NCBI RefSeq assembly: GCF_034471385.1
Contig: NZ_JARGYU010000001.1
Coordinates: forward strand, 248,001 to 312,000
Reading direction: 5' to 3'
Source: Lyticum sinuosum
GTDB taxonomy: Bacteria > Pseudomonadota > Alphaproteobacteria > Rickettsiales > Midichloriaceae
Length of the DNA: 64,000 bases
Shown here in pieces: positions 35,857 to 45,799 of this stretch; position 1 is the first letter of the stretch; each line of letters opens with the position of its first letter. The position numbers were made by a program, and so were the translations under genes. A model generated the notes under the pieces. The model was given only the letters and a program-made list of their open reading frames with translations, ran no database searches and was not told where the DNA came from.

Positions 35857-38787
35857 ATGAAAGTATCAAATATAATAAATTCAGAACAATCAGAACAAAC
35901 AAATTTAAACGAAATAAATTCAGAACAAATAAATTTATTATGGGAAAAATATAATGTTTACAAATGGGATTGTAATAAACCAAGATCATTAAACTTTACA
36001 ATAGATTCACCACCACCTACTATATCAGGATCACTACATATAGGTCATTTTTTTAGTTATACACAATGTGATATTATTGCACGATATCAACGTATGATAG
36101 GAAAAAATGTATTTTATCCAATAGGATATGACAATAACGGTCTGCCAACAGAAAGATTGACGGAAAAGGAATTAGATACTCATATAAACATGATGCAAAG
36201 ATCCAATTTTATAAATAAATGTAGAGAAATTATAAATAAATATGAGCAAGAATTTAGAAAAACAATTAAATTAATGGGATTGAGCATAGACTGGTCTTTA
36301 CATTATGACACAATCAGTAAAAAATCTATATCAGTATCTCAGATGTCTTTTATTGATCTTTATAATAAAGGATTAATAGAAAAAAGATCTGCACCATCTT
36401 TCTGGGATGTAATAGATAATACCGCTTTATCGCAAGGAGAAATCGAAGATAAAGAAAAAATTGGTATAATGTATGATATATTATTTAAGTATGTAAGATC
36501 AGTATCAAATAATGCTTTTGATGTTGTAATGCATGATATAATTGTAAGTACCTCAAGACCAGAAATGCTTCCTGCATGTGTTGCAGTACTATATCATCCA
36601 GATGATGATAGATATAAACATCTCAATGGATATAAAGCAGTTGTTCCATTTACAGGAAAAATAGTACCAATATTACCTGATGAAGATGTTATTCCAGAAA
36701 AAGGAACAGGAGTAGTGATGTGTTGTACATTCGGTGATATTCAAGATATAGTTTGGTGGCGTAGACACAAATTACCAATTATCGATATAATAGGAAGAGA
36801 TGGGCTGATGAAAAATACACAGGTTTTTGATAATTTAAGTGTTATTGAAGCAAGAAAAGTAATGTTATGTAAATTAGATGATGAAATTTATAAAAAAGAA
36901 ACTACAAAACAAATTCTTAAGTGTGGTGAAAGATCTGGTTTTCCTTTAGAAATTATAGTTAGTGATCAATGGTATATTAAAATTATAGAAAATAGTGATA
37001 ATTTTATAAAAATAGGACAAGATATCAATTGGTATCCTAAAAATATGAAAAATCGCTATGAATCATGGATTAATGGATTGAATCAAGAATGGTGTATATC
37101 AAGACAACGTTATTTAGGAGTACCATTTCCCGTATGGTATTCAAAAAGAAGTGGAGAAGAAGGTAAAATATTAATTGCTTCTCCTAAGCAGCTTCCAGTT
37201 GATCCAATGGTAGATTTGCCAGAAGGATATGAAAGATATGAAGTTGAAGCAGATTGTAATGTTATGGATACATGGGCTACAAGTGCTTTAACTCCACAGC
37301 TTTTAAGTGGATATATAACAGAAGAAATATCTTATAATAATAATTATAATCAAAATAAAGATGATAATAATTTAGATGATAGTTTAGATAATAGTTTATG
37401 TAGTATCTCTTCAAAAGAAATACATGATAAAATATTTCCATTTGATATTAGAACACAAGCACATGAAATAATAAGAACATGGACTTTTGGTACTGTTGTT
37501 AAATCTTTCTATCATCAACAAACCAAACCATGGAAAAATATATTATTGAGTGGTTGGTGTTTATCTGATGATAAAAAGAAAATTTCTAAATCAAAGGGAA
37601 ATATTACATTCACACTAAATGAATTATTAAATACGTGGGGAGCAGATGCTATGCGATATTGGTCAGGTAATGCATCTCTTGGTAATGATACAATATATAA
37701 TGAAAAATCTTTTCAGACAGGAAAAAGGTTTATAAATAAACTTAGAAATGCAACAAAATTTATAACATCTCATGCTGGTCATTTAAAAAAAGAAGATTAT
37801 TGTGATATAGAATTTTTAATGAATGAATCTGTTGGATTTGATTATTGGATTTTATTAAAGCTAAATGAAACTATTAAAGTAGCTACTAGTTATTTTGATA
37901 AATTTGAGTATTCTGAGGCTCTTAATAGAATTGAATCATTTTTTTGGAGAGTATTTTGTGATTATTATTTAGAATTAATTAAAGTCCGCGTTTATGATTT
38001 GCATACAAATAATAATGATGAAGATGATAATATAGAAACAATAAATGACATGTATGATGTATTTATGAATAAAGATTCTTTAGTGTTAAAATCAGATCCT
38101 ATAAGAATTTCAATGTATGTATTAGAAACAACACTTAGACTTTTGGCGCCATTTTTTCCATATATAACAGAAGAGTTATTTCAAGTTTATATATCTCCAA
38201 TGCGTAATAATCCACCGGAATCAATACATAAAAGAGGAAACTGGCCATCTTTAATTCAAGATATTTATTCAGTTAAGAGTATTAATAAGGTATTTGAAAA
38301 AATAGGAGATGAATGTATTTCAATACTTCAGATGATACACAAATATAAATCAATGCAAAAGTTATCAATAAAAAGTCAAATAGAAAAATTAAATGTATAT
38401 GGATGCATTTTTAAAGGTTCTAATTGTAATTTAGAATTTGATTTTAATAAATATGATAATAATAATGTCAATTATCATTTCTATAATTATGAAAATGATG
38501 ACAATTATGATGATAGTGAAAATTCTCAATTTTATAAAGATTTATCAGTTGGTAAAAATTATCTAAAGATTAATACTTACATACAAGAAAATAATAAGAA
38601 TTTTAAAAACTTAATTAATAATCAAGATATGGAAGAAGCAAAAATGAATTTAAAAGCATTTATAGTAGATTTGAAAAATACTGGAAGTATTAATTCTATT
38701 GAATTTCAAGGCGCATTACCTTATGTTAAACATTATTCTTTGAAATCTGAATGTGGTACTTATTCAATTGAGGTTGAAAATGACTAA
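35857..38787 (+). CDS. valS: Valyl-tRNA synthetase (Rickettsia type)
   Basis: ValRS charges tRNA-Val. The catalytic core has SPPPTISGSLHIGHFFSYTQ with the HIGH signature (near residue 60), NNGLPTERLTEKEL, editing-domain motifs TSRPEMLPACVAV and GTGVVMCCTFGD, and the KMSKS counterpart KKISKSKGNI. The N-terminal block (TPPPTISGxLHIGHxxSYTQ...YPIGxDxNGLPTERL) is that of Rickettsiales, whose enzyme differs from the usual proteobacterial ValRS. At 976 residues it is longer than the rickettsial enzyme I recall (~810), mainly through Asn/Asp-rich insertions near 500 and 865-895. It is divergent from the AddB-like gene with 76 bp between starts. Confidence 0.95.
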   Translation: MKVSNIINSEQSEQTNLNEINSEQINLLWEKYNVYKWDCNKPRSLNFTIDSPPPTISGSLHIGHFFSYTQCDIIARYQRMIGKNVFYPIGYDNNGLPTERLTEKELDTHINMMQRSNFINKCREIINKYEQEFRKTIKLMGLSIDWSLHYDTISKKSISVSQMSFIDLYNKGLIEKRSAPSFWDVIDNTALSQGEIEDKEKIGIMYDILFKYVRSVSNNAFDVVMHDIIVSTSRPEMLPACVAVLYHPDDDRYKHLNGYKAVVPFTGKIVPILPDEDVIPEKGTGVVMCCTFGDIQDIVWWRRHKLPIIDIIGRDGLMKNTQVFDNLSVIEARKVMLCKLDDEIYKKETTKQILKCGERSGFPLEIIVSDQWYIKIIENSDNFIKIGQDINWYPKNMKNRYESWINGLNQEWCISRQRYLGVPFPVWYSKRSGEEGKILIASPKQLPVDPMVDLPEGYERYEVEADCNVMDTWATSALTPQLLSGYITEEISYNNNYNQNKDDNNLDDSLDNSLCSISSKEIHDKIFPFDIRTQAHEIIRTWTFGTVVKSFYHQQTKPWKNILLSGWCLSDDKKKISKSKGNITFTLNELLNTWGADAMRYWSGNASLGNDTIYNEKSFQTGKRFINKLRNATKFITSHAGHLKKEDYCDIEFLMNESVGFDYWILLKLNETIKVATSYFDKFEYSEALNRIESFFWRVFCDYYLELIKVRVYDLHTNNNDEDDNIETINDMYDVFMNKDSLVLKSDPIRISMYVLETTLRLLAPFFPYITEELFQVYISPMRNNPPESIHKRGNWPSLIQDIYSVKSINKVFEKIGDECISILQMIHKYKSMQKLSIKSQIEKLNVYGCIFKGSNCNLEFDFNKYDNNNVNYHFYNYENDDNYDDSENSQFYKDLSVGKNYLKINTYIQENNKNFKNLINNQDMEEAKMNLKAFIVDLKNTGSINSIEFQGALPYVKHYSLKSECGTYSIEVEND

Positions 38788-38875
38788 TTATTTTATAATA
38801 ATTATTATTTAATGTTTTATATAAGATTTTTCTATTATTAGTTATAATTTTTAATTTATTGATAACAAAATTCGT

Positions 38876-39244
38876 ATGATGAGTGATATTATATTTAATA
38901 TAACTGATAAAGCTTGGAGCAAAATATCTCAAATTATATCACAAAATCCATCAAAAATTTTTAGAATAGAAATATTAGGTGGTGGATGCTCAGGGTTTAA
39001 ATATAATTTTATAATTTCTAATAGTTATAGTATAGAAAATGATTATATATTTTATCAAAATAGAAATTTTAATGATGAAGAAAAAGATTCAGAAAAATCT
39101 ATATTAGTCATAGATAAACTTTCTTTTGAATTTATTAAAGGCAGTAAATTAGATCATATATCAAATTTAGAAGGAGAATATTTTGATATAACAAATCCCA
39201 ATGCTAATGCAAAATGTGGTTGTGGAAGCTCATTTTCTATATAA
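38876..39244 (+). CDS. erpA: A-type iron-sulfur cluster carrier (HesB/IscA/ErpA family)
   Basis: A-type carriers deliver iron-sulfur clusters to apoproteins. The three conserved cysteines are visible: Cys in ILGGGCSGFKYNF and the C-terminal CGCGSSFSI pair. The protein (122 residues) is slightly longer than usual because of a polar insertion (~65-80) after the central Tyr/Asp region. ATG ATG at 38876 offers two adjacent starts. Distinguishing ErpA from IscA is not possible by eye; the isc operon is not adjacent. It follows valS by 88 bp and precedes hemF by about 110 bp on the same strand. Confidence 0.85.
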   Translation: MMSDIIFNITDKAWSKISQIISQNPSKIFRIEILGGGCSGFKYNFIISNSYSIENDYIFYQNRNFNDEEKDSEKSILVIDKLSFEFIKGSKLDHISNLEGEYFDITNPNANAKCGCGSSFSI

Positions 39245-39352
39245 TTTATTAATAAAATGATGTAGATTTGTATAGTGTATTTGTTTTATATGCTACACAA
39301 GATATTGTTAATAATAATTAAAATTTATATATTTATTTTATAAATTACTTTT

Positions 39353-40237
39353 ATGAAAATTTTTCATGGTTTATTTCAAAATAATTTTAGTGTTTATTCC
39401 CAAATAGAAGAAAGAAAAGTCTTAGCAGAAAGATGGTTTAGAGACTTGAGAGATATTATATGTAGAAATTTCGTCAATTTAGAAAGAGATCTTCATTCTT
39501 CAGCAGAATTTGAGAGAAAAATATGGCAAAGAAATGGAGGTGGTGGTGGTGAAATATCTTTATTAACTAATGGTAGAGTATTTGAGAAAGTTGGTGTTAA
39601 TATATCTACTGTTTATGGTACATTCTCGCAAGAATTTGCAGAAGAAATACCAGGAACATCAAATGATAATAGAGAATTTTGGGCAAGTGGAATATCATTA
39701 GTTGCACATCCTTTATCTCCTCATATTCCAACAGCACATATGAATACAAGAATGATAGTAACACAAAAATCTTGGTTTGGAGGTGGGGCAGATATAACAC
39801 CATGTTTAAGTAATATTCAACTTGTGGAAGATTTTCATAATGCAATGAAGAAAACTTGTGATAAATATAATCGTAGATATTATAATTGTTTTAAAAAAGA
39901 ATGTGATGAATATTTTTTTATTCGCCATCGAAATGAACCAAGAGGTGCTGGTGGGATATTTTATGATTACTTAAATACAAATAAATGGAATCATGATTTT
40001 GGATTTAATAGGGCAGTAGGTGAGAGTTTTTTAAGCATTTATTCTTCTATTATAAAACAAAATATGACATTCGGATGGACAGAAGGTGAAAAAGAAATTC
40101 AATTGCAGAAAAGAGGAAGATATGTTGAATTTAATCTTCTTTATGATAGAGGAACTAGATTTGGTTTAATGACTGGAGGAAATATAGATGCTATTTTAAT
40201 GTCACTACCACCTATTGCAACATGGCCTGGGAAATAA
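39353..40237 (+). CDS. hemF: Coproporphyrinogen III oxidase, aerobic
   Basis: HemF oxidatively decarboxylates coproporphyrinogen III to protoporphyrinogen IX using O2. Motifs: RNGGGGGEISLLTNGRVFEKVGVN near residue 60, the signature PTAHMNTRMI, the GGGADITPC block, RHRNEPRGAGGIFYDY, and the C-terminal RGRYVEFNLLYDRGTRFGL. Length 294 is normal and there is no insertion. With hemH at the window start it shows that haem is made at least in part by the cell. The 3' end runs directly into a 68-bp tandem repeat array. Confidence 0.96.
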   Translation: MKIFHGLFQNNFSVYSQIEERKVLAERWFRDLRDIICRNFVNLERDLHSSAEFERKIWQRNGGGGGEISLLTNGRVFEKVGVNISTVYGTFSQEFAEEIPGTSNDNREFWASGISLVAHPLSPHIPTAHMNTRMIVTQKSWFGGGADITPCLSNIQLVEDFHNAMKKTCDKYNRRYYNCFKKECDEYFFIRHRNEPRGAGGIFYDYLNTNKWNHDFGFNRAVGESFLSIYSSIIKQNMTFGWTEGEKEIQLQKRGRYVEFNLLYDRGTRFGLMTGGNIDAILMSLPPIATWPGK

Positions 40238-40554
40238 ATTATTTAAAATCTTTAAAATTAACTAAGATAATAAAATAATAAAAAATAAATATTTAAAATC
40301 TTTTAAATCAATTAAGATAATAAGATAATAATAAAATAAATATTTAAAATGCTAATAATAAAATAAATTATTTAAAATCTTTAAAATTAACTAAGATAAT
40401 AAGATAAATATTTAAAATGCTAATAATAAAATAAATTATTTAAAATCTTTAAAATTAACTAAGATAATAAAATAAATATTTAAAATGCTAATAATAAAAT
40501 AAATTATTTAAAATCTTTAAAATTAACTAAGATAATAAAATAATAAAAAATAAA
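40232..40554. repeat. 68-bp tandem repeat array after hemF
   Basis: The block AAAATGCTAATAATAAAATA recurs with a period of exactly 68 bp (GCTA at 40351, 40419 and 40487), and flanking units that begin at the hemF stop codon (AAATAAATTATTTAAAATC) are degenerate versions of the same unit. In total about four to five copies fill the space between hemF and terL. No reading frame is present. Unlike the flgA and fliI arrays, only the stop codon of the gene is included. Confidence 0.88.
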
Positions 40555-42393
40555 TTATATTTCTATAGCTTTCCAAAATTCCATATCGTTATTATTAGCA
40601 TTCACTATAGATTTCGTATTATTTGATGTATTATTATTTTGTTTCCAAAGTAAAAATTGGCTGATTGAATCAACTTGATCATCATATTTTGTATTAGGAA
40701 AATTACATAATTCATACTCTAAATCATCATACCATATTGCTTTTTTAGGTAAAAAGATAAGTCCAGCTTCAAATAATGGTGTTATAAGCATAACACGTGT
40801 TTTTTTATCATATTTGGGATTAAATGGTATAATAGGTAATTTAAGATTGTATTCATCATTATTATAGATTTGATTATCAATAGAATTATTTTTATCGAAA
40901 TCATTTTCAATATTTTTTTGACTAATATAATTTTTACTAATACTATTAATATAGTTATCTTTTTTATTATTTTTATTATTAGTATTAAATATTAACTGAG
41001 ATTTTATGCTTTGTAATATCTGTTGACCAGATGCTTTATCTTCTACAAGAATAGCACATGGGTGAAATTTTTCTGCCATTTCATATATTTTTTTTAATAA
41101 AGATGGATATTCTAATCTATCTTTAAAGACATTGAGTAAATAATAATATCCATTATATTGAGCCCATGTGGTACAAACACTAAAGTCATGTATATTATCT
41201 GTTTTAATTGCACAATCCCAACTTTGATAAATGATTGAATATGGTGGTGGTTTATCATAATCATAATATCTTATCCATTGCTTTCTTATAAACGATTTAT
41301 TTGATATGGATGATGGATCTTGTTGATATTGTGATGCAAAAATATAAGATCCTACTTCTTTTTTTATTTTATATATATTTTTATCTCTAGATATATCAAT
41401 AGATTCTCCAATTTTGCGTTTATATTTAAAATTATCTATGTTCCATTCCTCATTATTTTCTGCAACTAATGGTATTTTAAGATGGACCCATTGATTATTT
41501 TCTAAGTTATTATTATTTTCTTGATTATCAAAATTATTATTTTGATCTAATAATATACCACAAAGATCATCTGGATGTAATCTCTGCATAGCTACTAATA
41601 TAATTCCATTTTTTTTATCATTGAGACGCGATAAAAGTGTTTGTTTAAACCATAAATTAATTCTTTCTCTCATTTTAGTACTTAATACTTGTAATGGTGT
41701 ATGTGGTTCATCTACTATTATTACATCTGCTCCTTCTCCTATTAATGATCCATTAATTGATGTTGCAAAACGAAATCCCATTTTGCTTGTAATAAATTTA
41801 TTAATACGATTTTCACCTAATTTTATGATAGTTTTAGGAAATAATCTTTTATACCAATCACTCATCATAATATAACGACAATCATTACTATGTTTATAAC
41901 TAATATGATCACTGTAGCTTGCTACAATTATTTTTAATCCTGGATTATGACCTAAAAGCCATGCAGGCCATGCAACACTAAAACATATTGATTTTAATGA
42001 TCTAGGGGGAATATTAACAAGAAGACGTGTTATTTTTCCATCCTCAATTCTTTTTAGATAAGAACACATTAAGTCTATATGCCAATTGTTAGAAAATTTA
42101 TCAACAGGATGTAATGTATTAAATACTTTTTGTAAAAAACTTTTAAAATCTGATTGAATAATAAAGTCTAAAATATCTTTTAAATTATGAGATAAATTTG
42201 AAATATTTTTATCACTCTGATTTAATATTATGTTATATGGTTTTTTTTCCATCAAAAACTTCTGAATAGAATTCTCTAATAAAGTTTCCGTAATTAGAAG
42301 TATTATAGGTTGAAGATTTTTTTGATTAACAAAATTTTGAGATATATTTTGAGATATATTTATATTATTACTTTTTTTATTAATATTATTCAT
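40555..42393 (-). CDS. Orphan phage terminase large subunit (TerL)
   Basis: The ATPase-nuclease motor of phage DNA packaging. Residues ~95-300 contain the ATPase domain: adenine-binding and Walker A-like VNIPPRSLKS, LKIIVASYSD, the TSKMGFRFATSINGSLIGEGADVIIVDEPHTP Walker B region, and the RINLWFKQTLLSRLNDKKNGIILVAMQRLHPDDL coupling motif. The C-terminal RNase-H-like nuclease domain starts at SWDCAIKTDNIHDFSVCTTWA and contains AILVEDKASGQQIL. The pattern fits the TIGR01630 type, often found alone in alphaproteobacterial genomes. No portal, capsid, small terminase or integrase gene flanks it. Asn-rich insertions near 290 and 470-520 show it has followed the genome's own drift. It may be a domesticated gene or a remnant. 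Confidence 0.9.
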   Translation of the reverse strand: MNNINKKSNNINISQNISQNFVNQKNLQPIILLITETLLENSIQKFLMEKKPYNIILNQSDKNISNLSHNLKDILDFIIQSDFKSFLQKVFNTLHPVDKFSNNWHIDLMCSYLKRIEDGKITRLLVNIPPRSLKSICFSVAWPAWLLGHNPGLKIIVASYSDHISYKHSNDCRYIMMSDWYKRLFPKTIIKLGENRINKFITSKMGFRFATSINGSLIGEGADVIIVDEPHTPLQVLSTKMRERINLWFKQTLLSRLNDKKNGIILVAMQRLHPDDLCGILLDQNNNFDNQENNNNLENNQWVHLKIPLVAENNEEWNIDNFKYKRKIGESIDISRDKNIYKIKKEVGSYIFASQYQQDPSSISNKSFIRKQWIRYYDYDKPPPYSIIYQSWDCAIKTDNIHDFSVCTTWAQYNGYYYLLNVFKDRLEYPSLLKKIYEMAEKFHPCAILVEDKASGQQILQSIKSQLIFNTNNKNNKKDNYINSISKNYISQKNIENDFDKNNSIDNQIYNNDEYNLKLPIIPFNPKYDKKTRVMLITPLFEAGLIFLPKKAIWYDDLEYELCNFPNTKYDDQVDSISQFLLWKQNNNTSNNTKSIVNANNNDMEFWKAIEI

Positions 42394-42939
42394 AATACTT
42401 AATTATTTTATATTAGAATTATTATTTTATTAAGATAAATTGATTAATATATAATAAATATATATATCAAAATATTATATTAAGTATTACTATAGATATA
42501 TGGATATATTAGGAAGGACTAAACATAATATTATATTATTTTTATAAATATTGTATAAGTACAAAAATTATATAAATAAAATTAAAAAACTTTGATTAAT
42601 ATAATTGATTAAGAAATTTTTTTAAATTACAAATAATATTGTATTTATTTTTATTTTTGATAAATATATAAAATATTTATTTAATAATTAATTTATTTTT
42701 TAATAAAATTGTAATTTATTGTATATTTTTTATGTTTTACTTTTTAATGAATATTTCATTACAAATGACTTGTTAAAATTTCAAATTTCTAAAAAATATA
42801 ATATGTATAAAGAAATATCATTGCTGTTATATAGATAACATGTTAATCTAAGTGACAGTATGTTGTTTTATGTAGAATTATAGTAAATATTACAAAGTAT
42901 ACTATAATTATTACTAAATATATATTTTATAAATTTAAT
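42394..42939. other. Long intergenic region between terL and rplS
   Basis: About 546 bp between divergent genes, almost pure A/T to 42.75 kb and slightly richer afterwards. I find no reading frame of note, no tRNA and no recognisable small RNA. The part from 42.80 to 42.93 kb is the likely rplS promoter and leader. Confidence 0.5.
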
Positions 42940-42948
42940 GTGAAAAAT

Positions 42949-43383
42949 ATGAATTTATTAGAAGTTTTTAACAATAAAATTATACAAGATGTCAAATCAT
43001 CTTTACCAGAATTCAAAGCAGGCGATGTTCTACGTGTACATGTGAAAATAACAACTAATACTGGAACTAGAATACAAATTTTTGAAGGACTCTGTATAAG
43101 AATAAGAAATCGATCAACAGGATCTAGTTTCACAGTAAGAAAAATATCTTTTGGATATGGCGTGGAGAGGATTTTTCCTATGTATTCGCCTAATATAATG
43201 AAAATAGAAGTTGTTAAAAGAGGTCGTGTACGTAGAGCTAAACTTTATTATATACGTCAATTACGTGGTAAAAAAGCAAGAATTAAAGAAGTTATTAAAC
43301 ATAATATAACAGGAAAAAACATAATAGGAGTTACACAAATAGCACAAAAAACATCTCAACATCAAAATAGTAAAAAAATATAA
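42949..43383 (+). CDS. rplS: 50S ribosomal protein bL19
   Basis: bL19 sits at the 30S-50S interface. The sequence is typical: an N-terminal helix, then FKAGDVLRVHVKI, RIQIFEGLCIRIRNRSTGSSFTVRKISFGYGVERIFPMYSP and the basic RGRVRRAKLYYIRQLRGKKARIKE. I chose the ATG at 42949 (MNLLE), which fits the family N-terminus; a GTG three codons upstream at 42940 is possible. The C-terminus is extended by about 20 Gln/Lys/Asn-rich residues. trmD and rpsP are not adjacent. Confidence 0.97.
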   Translation: MNLLEVFNNKIIQDVKSSLPEFKAGDVLRVHVKITTNTGTRIQIFEGLCIRIRNRSTGSSFTVRKISFGYGVERIFPMYSPNIMKIEVVKRGRVRRAKLYYIRQLRGKKARIKEVIKHNITGKNIIGVTQIAQKTSQHQNSKKI

Positions 43384-43474
43384 AATAATTAATAAAAATC
43401 TAATAAAAAACATTTAAATAATTAATTATTTTTTAAGTTTTTATATATAAAAAACAAATAATAAAATTAATATA

Positions 43475-45367
43475 TTATTCTGTTTTTTTTACTACCATAC
43501 TATGATAATTTTTAAAGTTAAGATGCATAGCTTCTATGATCTTTGAATCATCTTTGTTTTGTATTTCAACATTTAAAATTGGTCCTATCTGTTGAATTAT
43601 TTTTCCAGCAAGTGGGGCTGCAACCATTCCTCCAGTTGCAAAACCAAGATTTAGTTTATTTTTTTTAGGTTCATCAATACTTATATATATAACGTATTTG
43701 GGCTCATTTATAGGGAATGCACCTACACAATATACAATGTTTTTTTCTTTGCTATAAGAAAATCTTGATTTTTCATTTTTCTTTGTATTGATAACTTTTT
43801 CTGCAGTTCCTGTTTTCATACCAACAAAATATTCTGGAATATTTGATTTACTAGCAAAACCATGTAGTGTTGTTAGACGTAATATTTTTCTCATTAATTT
43901 TGATGTTTCAGTAGAAAATATTTTTTTACTTTTCAACTTTCTACATATACTACTGGAATTAATATTAAAATTATTTTGACTTATACAATCACTATATGAT
44001 ACAGGTTTATTTTCATTTTCATTTACAAAATTTTTAATAATTTTTCTAAAAAAATCATTATTATCTTCTATATCTAATAAATAATAATCATTATTATCAT
44101 TATTATATATAATTTCGTTATTTTGAAAATTTGTTTTTTCACTTAAAAATGAGATAGGAAAAAGTATACCTCCATTAACAACAGAAGCAAAAGCTTGAAC
44201 TACATGTAATGGTGTGACAGCAATCCCATGTCCATAGCTAATAGTTGTCATAGTAATTCCCTTCCATCTATTCTCATCAGGAAAAATAGGATGACCAGTC
44301 TCTTTTATTTCTGTTTTAATTGGATCAAGCAACCCAAGAGCTTTCATATACTGTTTTTGTTTAAGATGTCCTATATGATCAGCGATCTGTGCTGTAGCTA
44401 TATTAGATGAATACATTAACACTTCTGGTACACTAACTATTCCTCCCTTACCACGATAATCATTAATAGTATGACGACCTATTTTTAATGGCTTAGAAAT
44501 ATTAAAAGAATCTTCTAACTTAATAGATCCAGAATTTAATCCTATAGCTAAAGTAAAAACTTTAAAAATAGATCCCATTTCTGTTATTCCCATTGTAGAT
44601 GTATTAAAAAGTGCTCGATCTTTAACATCTTTAATTCTATTTGGATTAAAATCTGGAAGATTTACCATACTAACTATTTGATTATTTTCTAAATCAAGAA
44701 CTATAGCTGAACCACCCAAAGCTTCATAAGTATTAATTGTTTTCATCAACTCAGAACGAACAATTGTTTGAACTCTTAAATCCAATGATAATATTATTGG
44801 TTCATTTGGATAATTTTTCAATTTTTCATCAAGTCCACGCTCAATACCCGCAAGACCATTACCATCTATATCTAAATACCCAATTAAATGTGAACAAAGA
44901 TTTTCTTGTGGATAAAAGCGCTTTTCATCATTTGTTATATATATTCCATTTATTCCCAAATTATTAATTTTTTCTTTTTGTAATGGAGAAATATGCCTTT
45001 TAATCCAAATAAATCGTTTATTTTCTTTTAATTTATTATATAATGATGATTCATTTATATCTAGTATTTTTCCTAATAATTCTGCTGTTGTTTTGATATT
45101 TGATACTTGATATGGATGTACATAAACAGAAGAAGTTGGTATATTTTTTGCTATTACTATGCCATTAATATCAAAAATACTTGCTCTTTTTATAAAATCA
45201 TCATTTTTTTTAAAAAAATCTTCAGATTTTTCTATCGAAAATAAAGATAATTCTATCAACCTGAAAGATAATAAAAAATAACATACAATAAAAAAACATA
45301 TTACTATAGTAATACGTTCTTTTTTGATGCAATTGAATTTATTATTATCATGGTATAATGCCGACAT
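43475..45367 (-). CDS. ftsI: Division transpeptidase FtsI (PBP3)
   Basis: FtsI cross-links septal peptidoglycan. It has a membrane helix at residues 20-42, a class B PBP pedestal domain (RFYPQENLCSHLIGYLDIDGNGLAGIE), and a transpeptidase domain with all three active-site motifs: SIFK with the nucleophilic Ser (in MGSIFKVFTLAIG), SSN (in YSSNIATAQIA), and KTGT (in VGMKTGTAEK). Residues ~425-480 hold an Asn/Asp-rich insertion, lifting length to 630. The rsmH-ftsL-ftsI order (78 bp from ftsL) is the conserved dcw core; mraZ and murE do not flank it. Confidence 0.95.
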   Translation of the reverse strand: MSALYHDNNKFNCIKKERITIVICFFIVCYFLLSFRLIELSLFSIEKSEDFFKKNDDFIKRASIFDINGIVIAKNIPTSSVYVHPYQVSNIKTTAELLGKILDINESSLYNKLKENKRFIWIKRHISPLQKEKINNLGINGIYITNDEKRFYPQENLCSHLIGYLDIDGNGLAGIERGLDEKLKNYPNEPIILSLDLRVQTIVRSELMKTINTYEALGGSAIVLDLENNQIVSMVNLPDFNPNRIKDVKDRALFNTSTMGITEMGSIFKVFTLAIGLNSGSIKLEDSFNISKPLKIGRHTINDYRGKGGIVSVPEVLMYSSNIATAQIADHIGHLKQKQYMKALGLLDPIKTEIKETGHPIFPDENRWKGITMTTISYGHGIAVTPLHVVQAFASVVNGGILFPISFLSEKTNFQNNEIIYNNDNNDYYLLDIEDNNDFFRKIIKNFVNENENKPVSYSDCISQNNFNINSSSICRKLKSKKIFSTETSKLMRKILRLTTLHGFASKSNIPEYFVGMKTGTAEKVINTKKNEKSRFSYSKEKNIVYCVGAFPINEPKYVIYISIDEPKKNKLNLGFATGGMVAAPLAGKIIQQIGPILNVEIQNKDDSKIIEAMHLNFKNYHSMVVKKTE

Positions 45368-45445
45368 TTAAATGAATTATTTATCAATATTTTCGTATAT
45401 TTTTATATAATGAATAATATATTTATATAATTTTATATAATTTTT

Positions 45446-45751
45446 TTATTTCAGTTTTATTTTATAAAAATGTATTTTATCTTTATTTATTTTTTCTAAA
45501 TTTAACTCTAATTCACAAATCTTTTTAATACGATAAGGTCTACTTAAATGAGATATTTCTACTTCAAGTAGTTGAATTATTTTCTTACGTTCTTCTATTT
45601 TATTTTGAAGTATTCTTTCTTGTTTTGCTATTTTATGTGATTCATATTTAAATGAAAATAAAAATACTATAAAAAAAATAGATATACTACTTAAAAAGAA
45701 AAAAAATAATATATTATTTCTCTTTCTTTCTAAAATATTTGTAACTTCCAT
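45446..45751 (-). CDS. ftsL: FtsL-like cell-division protein
   Basis: A 101-residue bitopic protein placed exactly between rsmH and ftsI, the standard position of ftsL. It has a short cytoplasmic start, a strongly hydrophobic helix at 14-33, a charged coiled coil (about 38-66), and the terminal HLSRPYRIKKICELELNL, which matches the alphaproteobacterial FtsL block LTRPERIExxAR. FtsL forms a trimeric complex with FtsB and FtsQ to activate FtsWI. The assignment comes mainly from position and topology because the family is poorly conserved. Confidence 0.82.
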   Translation of the reverse strand: MEVTNILERKRNNILFFFFLSSISIFFIVFLFSFKYESHKIAKQERILQNKIEERKKIIQLLEVEISHLSRPYRIKKICELELNLEKINKDKIHFYKIKLK

Positions 45752-45799
45752 AAGAAATAACTTATTTAATTAAAAATTGCAATAAAAATATAAAAATAA

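Noticed and set aside
40232..40554. 68-bp repeats as replication iterons
   Set aside because: They start at the hemF stop codon, decay gradually and lack a replication initiator gene nearby; the gene-end duplication pattern explains them better.
40555..42393. Prophage region
   Set aside because: Only one phage gene is present and both neighbours are housekeeping genes.
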